Below, in pieces: positions 46,792 to 59,400 of a stretch of 64,000 nt of DNA. The stretch's first letter is position 1. The number at the start of each line of letters is the position of its first letter. Made by a program: the position numbers and the translations under genes. This DNA is from an uncultured Pantoea sp. Its GTDB lineage: Bacteria; Pseudomonadota; Gammaproteobacteria; Enterobacterales; Enterobacteriaceae. Where the stretch lies: NCBI GenBank assembly GCA_913778495.1, contig CAJYVD010000027.1:1-64000 (forward strand), written 5' to 3'. A model generated the notes under the pieces. The model worked only from the letters and a program-made list of their open reading frames with translations, was not told where the DNA came from and ran no database searches.

Positions 46792-48968
46792 TCAGCAGGC
46801 TCCTCTGGCAGAGCATCGGCGGCGCGCGGCGTGGCCAGCGCGCGCTCTTTGGGGCTGTCCATCACCAGCTGCCCCTCTTTCAACACCAGCACGCGATCCA
46901 CCAGCGCCAAAATAGCGGCGCGGTGCGTCGCCACCACCAGCGTGCGCCCGTTAAGCCAGGCGCCCAGCCGTTCAATAAACGCCTTCTCGGTGTGATCGTC
47001 GAGCGCGGCGGTCGGCTCATCCAGCAGAATGATATTGGGATCGCGCAGCAGCATGCGCGCCAGCAGCAGCGATTGACGCTGGCCGCCAGACAGCCCTACG
47101 CCGCCCTCCATCACCGGATGATCCAGCCCCAGCGGCAGTCGGCGGATAAAGTCCGCACCGCCGCTCACCGTTAGGGCGCCAAAAATCGCCTCGTCGGTGG
47201 CGTGCGCCGCGCCGAGCGTCAGGTTCTCGCGCAGCGTGCCGTGAAACAGCCGCGCGTTCTGCGTTAACAGGCCGACGTTGCGACGCACATCCGCCAGATC
47301 GATATGCGGCAGGCTGAGATTATCCAGCCGCAGTTCGCCGCCCACCAGCTCCATGCCACCGCACATCGCCTGCAGCAGCGTCGATTTTCCGGCCCCGTTG
47401 CGCCCCAGCACGGCAATGCGTTCGCCCGGCTGAATCGTCAAACTTTTGATGCGCAACGCAAGGGTGAGTGAGTCGCTGTTATAGCGAAACTGCGCGTCGG
47501 TAAACTGATAGTGACCAAACAGCACCGGGCAGTGAATGCGCGTCTCGTCGGCGCTGTTCTCCACCGGCAGATTCATCAACGCATCCAGGCTGCCTTTCGC
47601 CGCCTTCACCTGCTGCCAGCGTGCCAGCACGCCGCACAGCGTCGCCATCGGCGCAATCATGCGCGACGAGAGCAGCGAGGCGGCGACGATCGCGCCGGTG
47701 GTAATATCGCCGTTGATCACCATCGGCGCGCCCACCACAATCACGCTGGCGTAAACCAAGCCTTGAATGGTGACGCCCCAGCTGATCAGCGCGTGCATCA
47801 CCTTACGCATCTCCATGCCCGACTGGGCGGTAATGCGGATGTAGCTGTTCCACTGCTGTAAGAAGCGGTCTTCGGCCTGCATCAGCTTAATATCCTCCAG
47901 CCCCTGCACGCTCTCCACCAGCACCGCGTTGCGCAGCGTCGACTCTTTCAGATTCTGCTGCGCCAGCTTGGCCAGCTTTTTCTGGCTCAGCACGCCGGGC
48001 AGCACCATCAGGATGACCGCGATGGGCGCGATCCACGCCAGCTGCGGCGCAATGATCGCCATCACCAGCATAAACAGCAGGAAGAACGGCATATCCACAA
48101 TCGCGGTCACGGTGGTAGAGGTGACCATCTCCCGCACCGCCTCAAGTTCGCGTAGCTGAGAGATAAAGGTGCCGGTGGATCGCGGCACGGCGCTGTTGCG
48201 CAGGCGCAGCGCATGACCAAATACCCGATCGGAGACGCGCATGTCGGCGCGCTTGCCCAACAGGTCGGTCACATGGTCGCGACCGACGCGCAGGATATAG
48301 GTAAAAATCACCGAGAGGATCACGCCGATGTAGAGCACGTACAGCGTGGGATACGACTGCGCGGGGATCACCCGATCGTACACCTGCATCGAGAAGAGGA
48401 TCCCCACCAGCGCCAGCAGGTTGATCAAAAACGCGCCCAGCATCACGTAGCCATACGGCCGCATATCGTGCAGCACCAGCCGCCGCAGCCAGTCGGGTTT
48501 GACCGCTTTCAGATAGCGATCAACGCGACTGTCTTTGGCGGCGGTCACCGGACGCAGCGCGGCGATAACGCGGATCGCGGGCAGCAGTTCGTCGATCGCC
48601 AGCGGCGCGGGCTGATCCTCACCCGCAAAGTGCACGCGCACCCGATCGTCGCCATCAAAACGGGTGATCACCCCCACCTGGCCGTCCTCCATCTCCACCG
48701 CCAGCGGCAAGCGCCAGCGGCTGATCTCTTGCACGTCCTGCTGATAAAACTGCAGCGACAGGCCGGCCTGCCGCGCCAGATGGCGCAGCGCTTTCTCTTG
48801 CGTTTGTTTGCCCTGCCACGCCGCCGCCGCCATGATCATGCCCGGTGAACAGGGCAAACGATAATGGCCGGCGATCAGCATAATGGCGGTAGCCCAGCGG
48901 TTCAGCGTCCCGCCATCGCTGCCGCCGCGTTCACTTTCCGGCGCATCGGGGATCGATAATTGCGTCAT
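46788..48968 (-). CDS. Type I secretion ABC exporter (LapB/HlyB class)
   Basis: A 726-residue permease/ATPase that energises export of the giant adhesin. Domains in order: an N-terminal C39-like domain (about 1-130) that seems to lack a proper catalytic Cys (only LPCSPGM is seen), so it likely docks rather than cleaves; six membrane segments (about 165-440); and an ATPase with Walker A GRNGAGKSTLLQ, signature LSGGQRQSLLLARML, Walker B NIILLDEPTAALD and H-loop VVATHRA. Absence of cleavage fits a substrate without double-Gly leader. Its ATG overlaps the upstream stop by four bases. Confidence 0.95.
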   Translation of the reverse strand: MTQLSIPDAPESERGGSDGGTLNRWATAIMLIAGHYRLPCSPGMIMAAAAWQGKQTQEKALRHLARQAGLSLQFYQQDVQEISRWRLPLAVEMEDGQVGVITRFDGDDRVRVHFAGEDQPAPLAIDELLPAIRVIAALRPVTAAKDSRVDRYLKAVKPDWLRRLVLHDMRPYGYVMLGAFLINLLALVGILFSMQVYDRVIPAQSYPTLYVLYIGVILSVIFTYILRVGRDHVTDLLGKRADMRVSDRVFGHALRLRNSAVPRSTGTFISQLRELEAVREMVTSTTVTAIVDMPFFLLFMLVMAIIAPQLAWIAPIAVILMVLPGVLSQKKLAKLAQQNLKESTLRNAVLVESVQGLEDIKLMQAEDRFLQQWNSYIRITAQSGMEMRKVMHALISWGVTIQGLVYASVIVVGAPMVINGDITTGAIVAASLLSSRMIAPMATLCGVLARWQQVKAAKGSLDALMNLPVENSADETRIHCPVLFGHYQFTDAQFRYNSDSLTLALRIKSLTIQPGERIAVLGRNGAGKSTLLQAMCGGMELVGGELRLDNLSLPHIDLADVRRNVGLLTQNARLFHGTLRENLTLGAAHATDEAIFGALTVSGGADFIRRLPLGLDHPVMEGGVGLSGGQRQSLLLARMLLRDPNIILLDEPTAALDDHTEKAFIERLGAWLNGRTLVVATHRAAILALVDRVLVLKEGQLVMDSPKERALATPRAADALPEEPAE

Positions 48969-50419
48969 GGCTGTATCTCCACAGTCTGGATCCGCTGATG
49001 GTTCAAGGCGAACGCGGTACGCATATGCCCGGTGCTGTAGAGGCAGTCGAGCTGAAGGGTGCGCAGCTGACTGATGGTCTGCTGCAGGGTAAAGCGGGTT
49101 TGAAACACTTCCTGTTCGGCATTCAACACGTCCAGCAGCGGCCGAGTGCCCAGCTGAAGATACTGATCCTGATAAAGCTGCTGGGTTTTCTCGCCCAGCG
49201 TTTGCTGGCGCGCCATCATGGTCAGACTCTGCGACAGGCTCAGCGCTTCGCTCTGCGAGGCACTCAGCTGCTGCCGCGCTTTCAGCCGTGCGGAATTGAC
49301 GGCGGCGTTGGCCGCCTGTAACGCGTTCGCCGCCGCGTCGCGCGCCGCGGTAATGCCGCCGCCCTGATACAGCGGCATCTCCACTTTGATGAAGGCTTGG
49401 TACTGGGTGCGATCCAGCGTTCCGCTGCCGGAATAGCGGTCGTTAAGGTAGTGTGTGACCTGCGGCTCCAGCGAGAGCGTGGGCAGATTTTGCGCGTTGG
49501 CATTATCCAGCTTGGCTTGCGCCTGGTTGGCCTGCGCCCAGGCGGCCAACACCGCCGGATTAAGCGCGTCATCCACCTTGCCCACGGCACAGGCGCGGGT
49601 CAGGTTGTCGGGAAAGGCTTCGCTAATCTCACGCACCTGCGGCCAGCCGAGGTAGGTGGCCAGCGTGGCACGCCAGCGATCGAGGCTGGCCTGATACTGC
49701 GTCAGCAGCGTGCGGGCGCCTTCAATACGCGCGTCGGTTTGCGTGGCGTCAGACAGCGACGCGGCTCCCTCGGCGTTACGCTGCCGCGCCAGTTCCCCGA
49801 TTTTGCTCAGCGCCGCCAGCTGCTGACGCGCAATCTGCACCAGCTGCTGATAGCCCTGCACCTGCACCAGCGCGGCAGCGGTATCGTGCGCCACGCTATC
49901 AATGCTGACCAGCACGTTGGCCTGCTCTTGCGCCACACCCGCTTCGGCGGATCGCACCGAGCTGCTCACTTTGCCGAAGTCGTAGAGCATCTGCGACACC
50001 GACAGCACAAACGACGGGCTAAAACCTTTTTCGCTGTATGCGTTGCTGTAGCCATTGTTCATGCCCGCGCTGATCTGCGGATAATATTTGGCTTTCGCCA
50101 CATCCACCTGATTCGCCTGCTCCAGCATATTGCCAATGGCCTGGGCGATATCGGGATGCCACTGCACGGCGCGCTGCACCGCCTGATTAACGGTTAAGAC
50201 CGCCGGGATCTCGGCGGGCGCGGGTTCCGCCACCTGCCCGGTGAGCGACGGTAAATCCGGCTGCGCCTGTGCCAGACGGCTGGCGGCGATATACCCCGCC
50301 TGCGTGAGCGCCTCGCTGGCCGCCATGAGTTGAGAACAATGAAAAAGCACGACGCCCGCCATCCAGCGGCTCAGCGTCGCGCGGCGGCGCGTCATCGCGC
50401 CCGTTTGCAACACATCCAT
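48965..50419 (-). CDS. TolC-family outer-membrane channel of the type I system (LapE/BapB-like)
   Basis: A 484-residue TolC-like protein. A signal peptide is present (WMAGVVLFHCSQLMA, cleavage expected near AAS). The two TolC repeats start at VNQAVQRAVQWHPDIAQAIG and at LDNANAQNLPTLSLEPQVTH; beta-strand parts include SPSFVLSVSQMLYDFGKV and FIKVEMPLYQGGGITAARDA. Start may be ATG 50419 or 50395. It lies 68 bases after the adhesin stop and overlaps the ABC gene by four bases, so channel, pump and adaptor form one unit dedicated to the adhesin. Confidence 0.93.
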   Translation of the reverse strand: MDVLQTGAMTRRRATLSRWMAGVVLFHCSQLMAASEALTQAGYIAASRLAQAQPDLPSLTGQVAEPAPAEIPAVLTVNQAVQRAVQWHPDIAQAIGNMLEQANQVDVAKAKYYPQISAGMNNGYSNAYSEKGFSPSFVLSVSQMLYDFGKVSSSVRSAEAGVAQEQANVLVSIDSVAHDTAAALVQVQGYQQLVQIARQQLAALSKIGELARQRNAEGAASLSDATQTDARIEGARTLLTQYQASLDRWRATLATYLGWPQVREISEAFPDNLTRACAVGKVDDALNPAVLAAWAQANQAQAKLDNANAQNLPTLSLEPQVTHYLNDRYSGSGTLDRTQYQAFIKVEMPLYQGGGITAARDAAANALQAANAAVNSARLKARQQLSASQSEALSLSQSLTMMARQQTLGEKTQQLYQDQYLQLGTRPLLDVLNAEQEVFQTRFTLQQTISQLRTLQLDCLYSTGHMRTAFALNHQRIQTVEIQP

Positions 50420-50487
50420 TTAGCGTTCACCCATGAAGTAAGAAAGGGGCACCGCCCTGTGCCCATACTGCATCCCTGAGTCTGCGA

Positions 50488-53400
50488 TTACGCCGTTTGG
50501 ATCTGGTGCGGCTGCTGCAACAGCTCCTCCAGTGATACGGTTACGCCCTCCAACGTAATTAATTGGGTGCTGCTGAAGCCGGTTCCTGAACCGTCCCGGT
50601 CAATAGAAAGCACGGTGTTTCCCTCTGGAGTATGATCGACTTTGACGAAATCATTAACATTACTGTTGGAATCATTCCAACCGATCAGCAGATCGCTAAT
50701 GTCGATTTTGTCACCCTGCGCCACGCTAAAGTCCGTCCAGCTGTCGTGCCCGTTGCCGCCGGTGGCGTCGGCATTGGCCAGCAGGTGATACACCAGCGTA
50801 TCGGCGCCGGCTCCCGCCGTAATGACGTCATCATAGGCGCCGCTGGTTAGCGTGTCCGCGACCGATGTGCCCTCAATGGTGGGGTGCAGATCGATGCTGA
50901 ACTGCTGGCTGCTCAGGGTGCCGTCTGCCGCCGTCAGCGTGTAGTTAAACACCTCTTTATGCGTCAGAGTCTGCCCGTCAACGCCGGCGTTCAGCGTGTA
51001 GGTATAGCTGCCGTCAGCGGCGATACTCAGCACGCCGTACACACCCGCGATCTGCGTGGTACCCACACTGTTCACCAGCGTGACCTCACCCTGTTCATTA
51101 GTAATGCTCAAGGTTCCGCTGTGGCTGGCGGTGCTGTCGCCGTAGATGCTGCCGCTGGCGTCATGCACGCTCAGCGCCTCACTCTCCACCCGCAGGCTTT
51201 GCGTCATAAAGGTGTTCACCGTCAGGCCGTTGTGCAGCGTGATGGTCAAGTTGGCCGAGGTGACTGCGCCGCTGGCGTCGCGCACCGAGTAGGTGAAGAC
51301 GTCGCTGGCAGGCAAGGTATCCACGTCTAATCCGGCCTTGAGGGTGTAGGTGTAATTGCCTTTCGCATCCAGCGTCAGCGTGCCGTAGCTGGAGGTGATC
51401 ACCGTGTTCCCGGTGGCGGCGATCACGTTGCCCGTGACGCTGCTCACCGCCGTGCCGGTGGGTATTGTGCCCGCCAGCGAGCTGGTGTCATTGGCCAGCA
51501 GATTGCCGGTAACGCTCGCCGCCACCGTCACCGCCAGCGTCGTGATATCGCTGGTGGTGCTGATAGTGGTGGCCGGGAGCGCAGCCACGCCGTTACTGGT
51601 GCCCAGCAGCACCGCATAGCGCCCGGTGTTCAGGTTGCTGTAGGTGATGTTGGCGCCGGATTGCGTACCCAATGACAGGAACGATTGAATGTAGTTAGCG
51701 TTACTGGTTTGCAGCGACCAGCTGCCGTCCGCATTCTGCTTATACAGGTAAAGCGTGTAGTTGGCGGTGAGCGACACCAGGCTGGTGACCGTGCCGTGCA
51801 GCGTTACCGAGCGGCTGTCACCCGCCCCTACATTGAAGAGATAGGCGTTGGTGCTGCTCAGCACGCTGGCACTGACGGTATTCAATAAGTTGGCGCTCAG
51901 CAGTGCGGTACTGTTGTAGTTGGTGCTGCCGTTATTGAGCAGCCCGCTGGTCGTCACATAATCCACCTCGTTCACGTCGTTGGTGGCGATCACGCGGATC
52001 GCCCCCAGCAGGCTGGCCGACGCCGAGGTATTACCCGCGCGATCGGTTTGCACCACCGACAGGCTGGCGCCGGTAATTTGCGGCGTGCTAAGTGACACCG
52101 ACCAGGTACCGCCGCTGCCTACCGTTGCCGTGCCGAGCGAGGCGCCGTTGCTGTCACGCACCGTCACCACTGCGCCCACTTCCCCGCTGCCGCTGACCAG
52201 CGTACCCGCAGTATTGATCGCCAGCCCGCCGACCGCCGCCGGGGCCACCGTATCCACGGTGACGCTGGCCGTGGCGTTGCCGGTACTGACATTGCCCGCG
52301 CTGTCGGTCACGGTGGTGCTCAGCACGTGCACGCCATTGGCCAGCGCGGCGGGGGTAAAGGTCCACGCGCCGCTGCTGCCCGCCGTGACCGATCCCAGCA
52401 CCGTGCTACCGTCGTACACCGTGACGAGGGCGTTGGCTTCGGCGGTGCCGCTGAGCACCGGCGTGGTGTCGCGCGTGAACGCGCCGTTGACCAGCGTGAC
52501 CGGATTGGTGCCGCTGTCGTCGACGATGGTCAGCGAGCTGGCCAGCGGGGCCACGGTATCCACCGTCAATACCGTTGACGCCGTGGCGCTGACGTTGCCC
52601 GCCGCGTCGGTCTGCGTGACGTTAAGCGTGTGCAGGCCGTTGCCCAGCGCGGAGGTCGTGAAACTCCAGCTACCGTTGCTGCCCACCGTGGTGGTGCCGA
52701 GCAGCGTCGCGCCGTCGTACACGCTGACGCGGGCGCCCACTTCACCGCTGCCGGTAAGCAGCGGCGTGCTGTCGTTGGTGAGTCCGCCGCCGGGAATGCC
52801 CACCGCCGTGCTGCCGTTGTTGTTGAACGCCAGCAGCCCGGTCACTGCCGCCGGCGCCACGCTGTCCACGATCACTGAGGCCGCGGTGGCGCCGCTGACA
52901 TTGCCTGCCGCATCCGTGACGGTAACGCTCAGTGCATGCGCACCCTGGCCCAGCACCGGCGTGGTGAAGCTCCAGCTGCCGCTGCTACCGGCAATCGCAG
53001 TGCCCAATAGCGTGCTGCCGTCGTAGATGGATACCCGACTGTTGGCCTCCGCCGTGCCACTCAGCGTCGGCGTGGTGTCATTGCTGAGGCCGCCGTTCGG
53101 CACCAGCGCGCCGGTGACGTCATTGGTGATCGCCAGCGTCGCCGCTGCTGGCGCCACGGTGTCTACGGTAATGGCCACGGTGGCCGATGGCGCGCTGACG
53201 TTGCCCGCCGCGTCGCGCACCGTGACGTTCAGCGCGTGGGCGCCGTTGCTCAGTGCCGCCGTGGTAAAGCTCCACGCGCCGCTGCTGCCCGCCGTGACCG
53301 ATCCCAGCGCCGTGCTGCCGTCGTATATCGTGACAATTGCGTTGGCCTCGGCGGTGCCGCTGAGTACCGGCGTGCTGTCGCGCGTGAACGCGCCGTTGAC

Positions 53401-56400
53401 CAGCGCCACCGGATTGGTGCCGCTGTCATCGGTCACGATCAGCGCACTGACCGCAGGGGCCACGGTATCGACTGTCAACACCGTTGAAGCCGCAGCGCTG
53501 ACGTTGCCCGCCGCGTCGGTCTGCGTAACGTTAAGCGTATGCAGACCGTTGTTCAGGGCGGTCGTGATAAAGCTCCAGCTGCCGTTGCTGCCCACCGTGG
53601 TGGTGCCGAGCAGCGTCGCGCCATCGTACACGCTGACGCGCGCCCCTACTTCGCCGCTGCCGGTGAGCAGCGGCGTGCTGTCGTTGGTGACACCGCCGCC
53701 GGGAATACCCACCGCCGTGCTGCCGGTGTTGTTGAACGCCAGCAGGCCGCTCACCGCCGCCGGGGCCACGCTATCAACGATCACCGATGCGGAGGTGGTG
53801 CCGCTGACGTTGCCTGCCACATCCGTGACGGTAACGTTCAGGGCGTGCGCTCCCTGACTCAGTGCGGGAGTAACGAAACTCCAGGTACCGCCGCTGCTCA
53901 CGGTGGCGGTGCCCAGCAGCGTACTGCCGTCATAGATGGATACCCGACTGTTGGCCTCCGCCGTGCCGCTCAGCGTCGGCGTGGTGTCACTGCTGAGGCC
54001 GCCGTTCGACACCAGCGCGCCGGTGACGTCATTGGTGATCGCCAGCGTCGCCGCTGCCGGTGCCACGGTATCCACGGTGATCGCCACCGTGGCCGATGGC
54101 GCGCTGACGTTGCCCGCCGCGTCGCGCACCGTGACGTTCAGCGCGTGGGCGCCGTTGTTCAGCGCCGCTGTGGTAAAGCTCCATGCCCCGTCGCCGCCTG
54201 CGGTGACCGTGCCAAGGAGCGTGGTGCCGTCGTACACGCTGACCACCGCGTTGGCTTCCGCCGTACCGCTCAGGGTTGGCGTGGCGTCATCGGTGATCGC
54301 CCCGCTCACCAGATCGCCGACGATGCTGCCCACGTTGTCCGTGACGCGCAGGTCGCTCACCGCCGCCGGGGCGGTGGTATCCACGGTAAAGGTCACGGCG
54401 GCGTTCGCGCTCACGTTGCCCGCCGCATCGGTGGCCGTAACGTTGAGGGTATGCAGGCCGTCAGCCAGCGCGCTGGTGATAAAGCTCCATGCGCCACCGC
54501 TGCCCGCCGTGACCGTGCCCAGTAACGTCGTGCCGTCGTAAATACTGACCACGCTGCCCACTTCTGCCGTGCCGTTCAGGCGCGGCGTACTGTCGTTGGT
54601 GAGACCATTGGCAACAATGGCGACTGGCGAGCTGCCGTTATTATTGAGCAGGACCAAATCGGCAATGGCTGCGGGCGCAACGGTATCGACCGCGATGGTG
54701 GCCGAGGTAGTGCCGCTGACATTGCCCGCCGCATCCGTCACGGTGGCGCTCAGCACGTGCGCGCCCTGACTGAGCGTGCCGGTGGTAAAGCTCCACGCGC
54801 CCAGCTCATCCACGGTGACCGTGCCCAGCTGCGTCGCGCCATCAAAGATCGTCACCACGCTTCCCGCTTCCGCCGAGCCGCTCAGCACCGGCGTGGCGTC
54901 ATTGGTGATGCCGCCGTCAGGAATAGAGACACCCGTGAGATCGTTGGCAATCGCCAGCGTGGTGGCGTTCGGTGCCACGGTATCCACGGTGATCGTCACC
55001 GTCGCGGAGGCTGCGCTGACGTTACCGGCGGCATCGCGCACCGTCACGCTCAGGGCGTGCGGGCCGTTGCTTAGCGGTACAGGGGTAAAGCTCCACGCGC
55101 CGTCGCCGCCTGCGGTGATCGATCCCAGCAGCGTGCTACCGTCGAAGATGCTGACCACAGCGTTAGCTTCCGCCGTGCCGCTCAGGGTTGGCGTGGCGTC
55201 ATCGGTGATCGCCCCGCTCACCAGGTCGCCGACGATGCTGCCGACATTGTCCGTGACGCGCAGATCCAGCACCGCCGCCGGGGCGGTGGTGTCCACGGTA
55301 AAGGCGATGGCGGCGTTCGGGCTAACGTTGCCCGCCGCGTCAGTGGCGGTCACGTTCAGGGTGTGCGGGCCGTCAACCAGCGTGCCGGTGGTAAAGCTCC
55401 ACGCGCCATTGCTGCCTGCCGTCACCGTGCCCAGCAGCGCGGTGCCATCGTAAATGCTGACCACGCTGCCCGCCTCTGCCGTGCCGCTAAGCTGCGGCGT
55501 GCTGTCGTTGGTGATACCGCTGGCCTCAATCGGCAGCGGCGTACTGCCTTGATTATTGCTGAGCGTCAGCGTGACCGCCGCAGGCGCAACGGTATCAACC
55601 ACCACATTGATCGCCGCAGACGGGGCGCTGATGTTGCCGGCCACGTCCGTGACGCGCAGCGTGAGCGCGTGGGGGCCCTCGCTCAGCGCTTGCGTTGGCG
55701 TGAAGCTCCACGCGCCCGCCGCGTTGGCGGTGGTGGAGCCGATCGCCGTGGTGCCGTCATACAGGGTGACGATGGCGTTTGCTTCGGTGGTGCCGCTCAG
55801 CTGTGGCGTGCTGTCGTTCAACACGCCGCCGTTAACCACCGGCGTGTTGCTGTTGCCGTTCGTGACAATCGGCGACGCCGCGTCGGGCGCCACGCTGTCG
55901 ACGGTAAACGCCAGCGCCGCAGAACGCGGGCCGACATTACCCGCCGCATCGGTCACGCTGACGCTTAACGCATGGCCGCCTTGGGCAAGCCGAAGCACGC
56001 TAAAGCGCCACGCACCTGCCGCGTCGGCGAGGGTAGAGCCAATCACCGTGTCGCCGTCATACACCGTAACCCGCGCGTTAGCTTCTGTTGTTCCAGCCAG
56101 CTCGGGCGAGGTGACGTTAGTAATGCTGTTGGCCACAATCTCAACCGGCGTGGTTCCGCTGTTATTCACGGCGGTCAGATCGGTGACCGCAGTGGGCACG
56201 ACGGTATCCACGATGATGTTGGTGACCGGCGACTGCACATCGTTGCCTGCGCCATCGCTGACAATCACCGACATAGCGTGCGGTCCTTCACTGAGCGCGG
56301 CGGGCGTAAAGGTCCACTGCCCGTTGGCGTCGGCCGTGACCACGCCAAGCTCCTCATTGCCGTCGAGGATCTGCACCGTGTAGCCCGCGGTGGTGAGGCC

Positions 56401-59400
56401 GCTTAGCACCGGCGTATTGTCTTGGGTGTACGCGCCGTCTGTCAGCGTCACCAGGGCACTGCCGCTCTGGTCGAACAGCTGCAGCGTGGTGGTGGCAGCG
56501 GGCAAATCAGCCTGCACGTTGAGATCAAACGCGGGCGCACTGACCGCACTGACATTGCCTGCGGCGTCCGTTGCCGTGAAGGTAAAGCTGTGTGTGCCGT
56601 TGGCCAGCGCGCCGGGCGTGAACGTCCAAACGCCGTCGCCGTCCGCCGTCGCCGTGCCAAGCAAGGTGGTGCCGTCATACACCCGTACCACGCTGCCACT
56701 CTCCGCCTGGCCGCTAAACGTCGGGGTGCTGTCATCTGTGGTGGCGCCGGAGATCAGATCGCCGGTGCTGCCGCCCACGTTATCCGTAACGGCGAGCTGG
56801 CTCACTGCCTCCGGCGCAACGGTATCCAGCGTAAAGGCCACCGCCGCCGACAGCGCGCCGGTGGTGCCCGCCGCGTTGGTGACCGATATAGCCAGGCTGT
56901 GCGGCCCATCAAGCAGCGCAGGCGCGTCAAAGCGCCACGCGCCGCTGCCATCGACGCGCGCGGTGCCCAGCAGAGTGCCGCCGTCAAACACGTTGATGGT
57001 GGTGCCCGCTACGCCGGTTCCCAGCAGCACAGGCGTGCTGTCCGTGGCATAGCCGTCGCCATTGACCGCCTCGACCAACACCGTGCCAGTATCGTTATAC
57101 ACGTCAAACGAGGCCGGTGCCGCCGGCGTGGAGGTATCAACCGTGAGGGAAACCGAGGCGGCGGCGCTCACGTTGCCCACCGGATTGGTGACCGTGATGC
57201 TGAGCGTGTGCGTCCCATCGGACAGCGTACTGGTGGTAACGCGCCAGTTACCGTCGGCGTCCGCCGTGGCAGAGCCAACGACTGTAGTGCCTTCATACAC
57301 CTGCACCAGCGCATTGGCGACCGCCGTGCCGCTCACCACCGGCGTGCTGTCGTTGGTGAGTCCGCCGTTCGGGATGGTCAGCGCGCCACCGCCAATGTCA
57401 TTGGTCAGCACCAAATTGCTGGCCGCTGGCGGGGCGGCGGTGTCGACGGTCACGGTGAGTGACGCGCTGGGAATGCTGCTGTTTCCGGCGGCGTCACGCA
57501 CCACCACGCTAAGCGCGTGGGTGCCGTCGGTCAGCGTCGGGGTGAAACGCCATGCGCCCAGCGCATCCGCTGTGGTACTTCCCACTACCGTGCTGCCATC
57601 ATAGACAATCACGGTGCTGCCCGCCTCGGCCTGCCCGCTCAGCTCCGGCGTGCTGTCGTTGGTGACGCCGGTGTTGGTGATGGGCTGCGGCGTCGCGCCG
57701 TTGTTGTTCACCAGCGCAATGTCGGTGGCCACGCCCGGCGCCACGCTGTCGACATTAAAGGTGATCGCAGGGCTGTTGTCGCTGACGTTACCTGCCGCGT
57801 CAGTGACCGTGGTGCTCAGAGCGTGTGTGCCCTGACTCAGCGTATCGGTAACGAAATTCCAGCTGCCGCTGCTGTCTGCGGTCACCGAGCCCAGTAGCGT
57901 TGAGCCGTCGTAGATGCGCACCACGCTACCGACTTCCGCGCTGCCGCTGATCTGCGGCGTGGTGTCGTTGGTGACACCGCCCGCCGTAATCGGCACCAGG
58001 GCGCTGCCGGCGTCGTTATTCAACGTGATGTCGCTGGCGACATCCGGCGTGACGGTATCGATATTCAGGGTGAAGGGCGTTGACGCAGGGCTCACATTGC
58101 CCGCCACGTCCGTCACGGTGATGGCGAGCGCGTGCGGGCCCTCGCTCAACGCCGGACTGGTCAGACGCCACGCGCCCTGCGCGTCAGCGGTGACGCTGGC
58201 GATCGCCGTGGTGCCGTCGTAGATCGTCACCAGCCCGTTCGCCACGGTGGTGCCGCTCAGCACCGGCGTATCGACGTTGGCATAGCCGTTATCGGCAATC
58301 GGCACCTCGCCCGTGCCGCCGGGAATGCTGACGCTTAAGCCGCCCGCCTCCGGGATGCGGGTGTCCACCGTCAGCGTAAAGACATCGCTGGACGGGCTCA
58401 CATTGCCCGCAGCGTCGATGACCTGCACGCTGAGGCTGTGGCCGCCGTCGGTCAGCACCGGTGTGGTAAAGCGCCATGCCCCCGTGGTGGCGTCGGCCTG
58501 GACGCTGCCAAGCACGGTGGTGCCATCGTAAACCACGACGGTTCCACCGGCTTCGGCAAGACCGCTCAGGGTCGGGGTACTGTCATTCGTAATGCTCGTC
58601 AGCGTATTCCCCGCGCCGTCCTGCGCGATGACCTCGCTTGCCGCTTCCGGCGCCACGGTATCCACCGTAAAGGCCAGCGCGGCAGAAGGCGTGCCGCTGT
58701 TCCCCGCCAGGTCGGTGACCGTGGCCGTCAGGCTGTGCGCGCCTTCCCCCAGCGGCGCATCCGGCGTAAAGCGCCAGTTGCCGTTGCTGTCGGCGATCGC
58801 CGTGCCCAGCACCGCGCTCGCGTCGCGGACAGTGATCGTGCTGCCCGCTTCCGCCGTGCCCGTGAGCAGCGGATTGGCGTCGTTGGTCACGTCACCCGCG
58901 TCGATGATCACAGGCGTGATGCCCAGATTGCTGCTTAAGGTGAGGTCGGCTGGCTGGTCCGGCACCGTGGTATCCACGGTAAAGTCCAGCGCGGCGGACG
59001 GCGCGCTGGCGTTGCCCGCCGCGTCGCTGACCGTGGCGGTGAAGCTGTGCGCCCCCTCCGCCAGCGGCGTGGTCGGCGTAAAGCGCCAGTTGCCGTCGGT
59101 GCCCGCCACCACGCTGCCCAGGACCTGATTATTATCGCGCACGACGATCAGGCTGTTGGCTTCCGCCGTGCCGCTCAACACCGGCGTGGTGTCGTTGGTC
59201 CGGCCACCCTGCGCAATCGGCACGTCGCTGCCGCTGTTGTCATTACTGAGCTGCAGGCCACTGGCGACGTCCGGCGCCTGGGTGTCTACCGTGAAGGCAA
59301 ACGGCGCAGACGGATCGCTGCTGTTGCCCGCCGTGTCGGTCACGGTTGCGGTCAGGCTGTGCAAGCCCTGGCTCAGCGCGGGCGAGGTAAAGCTCCATGC

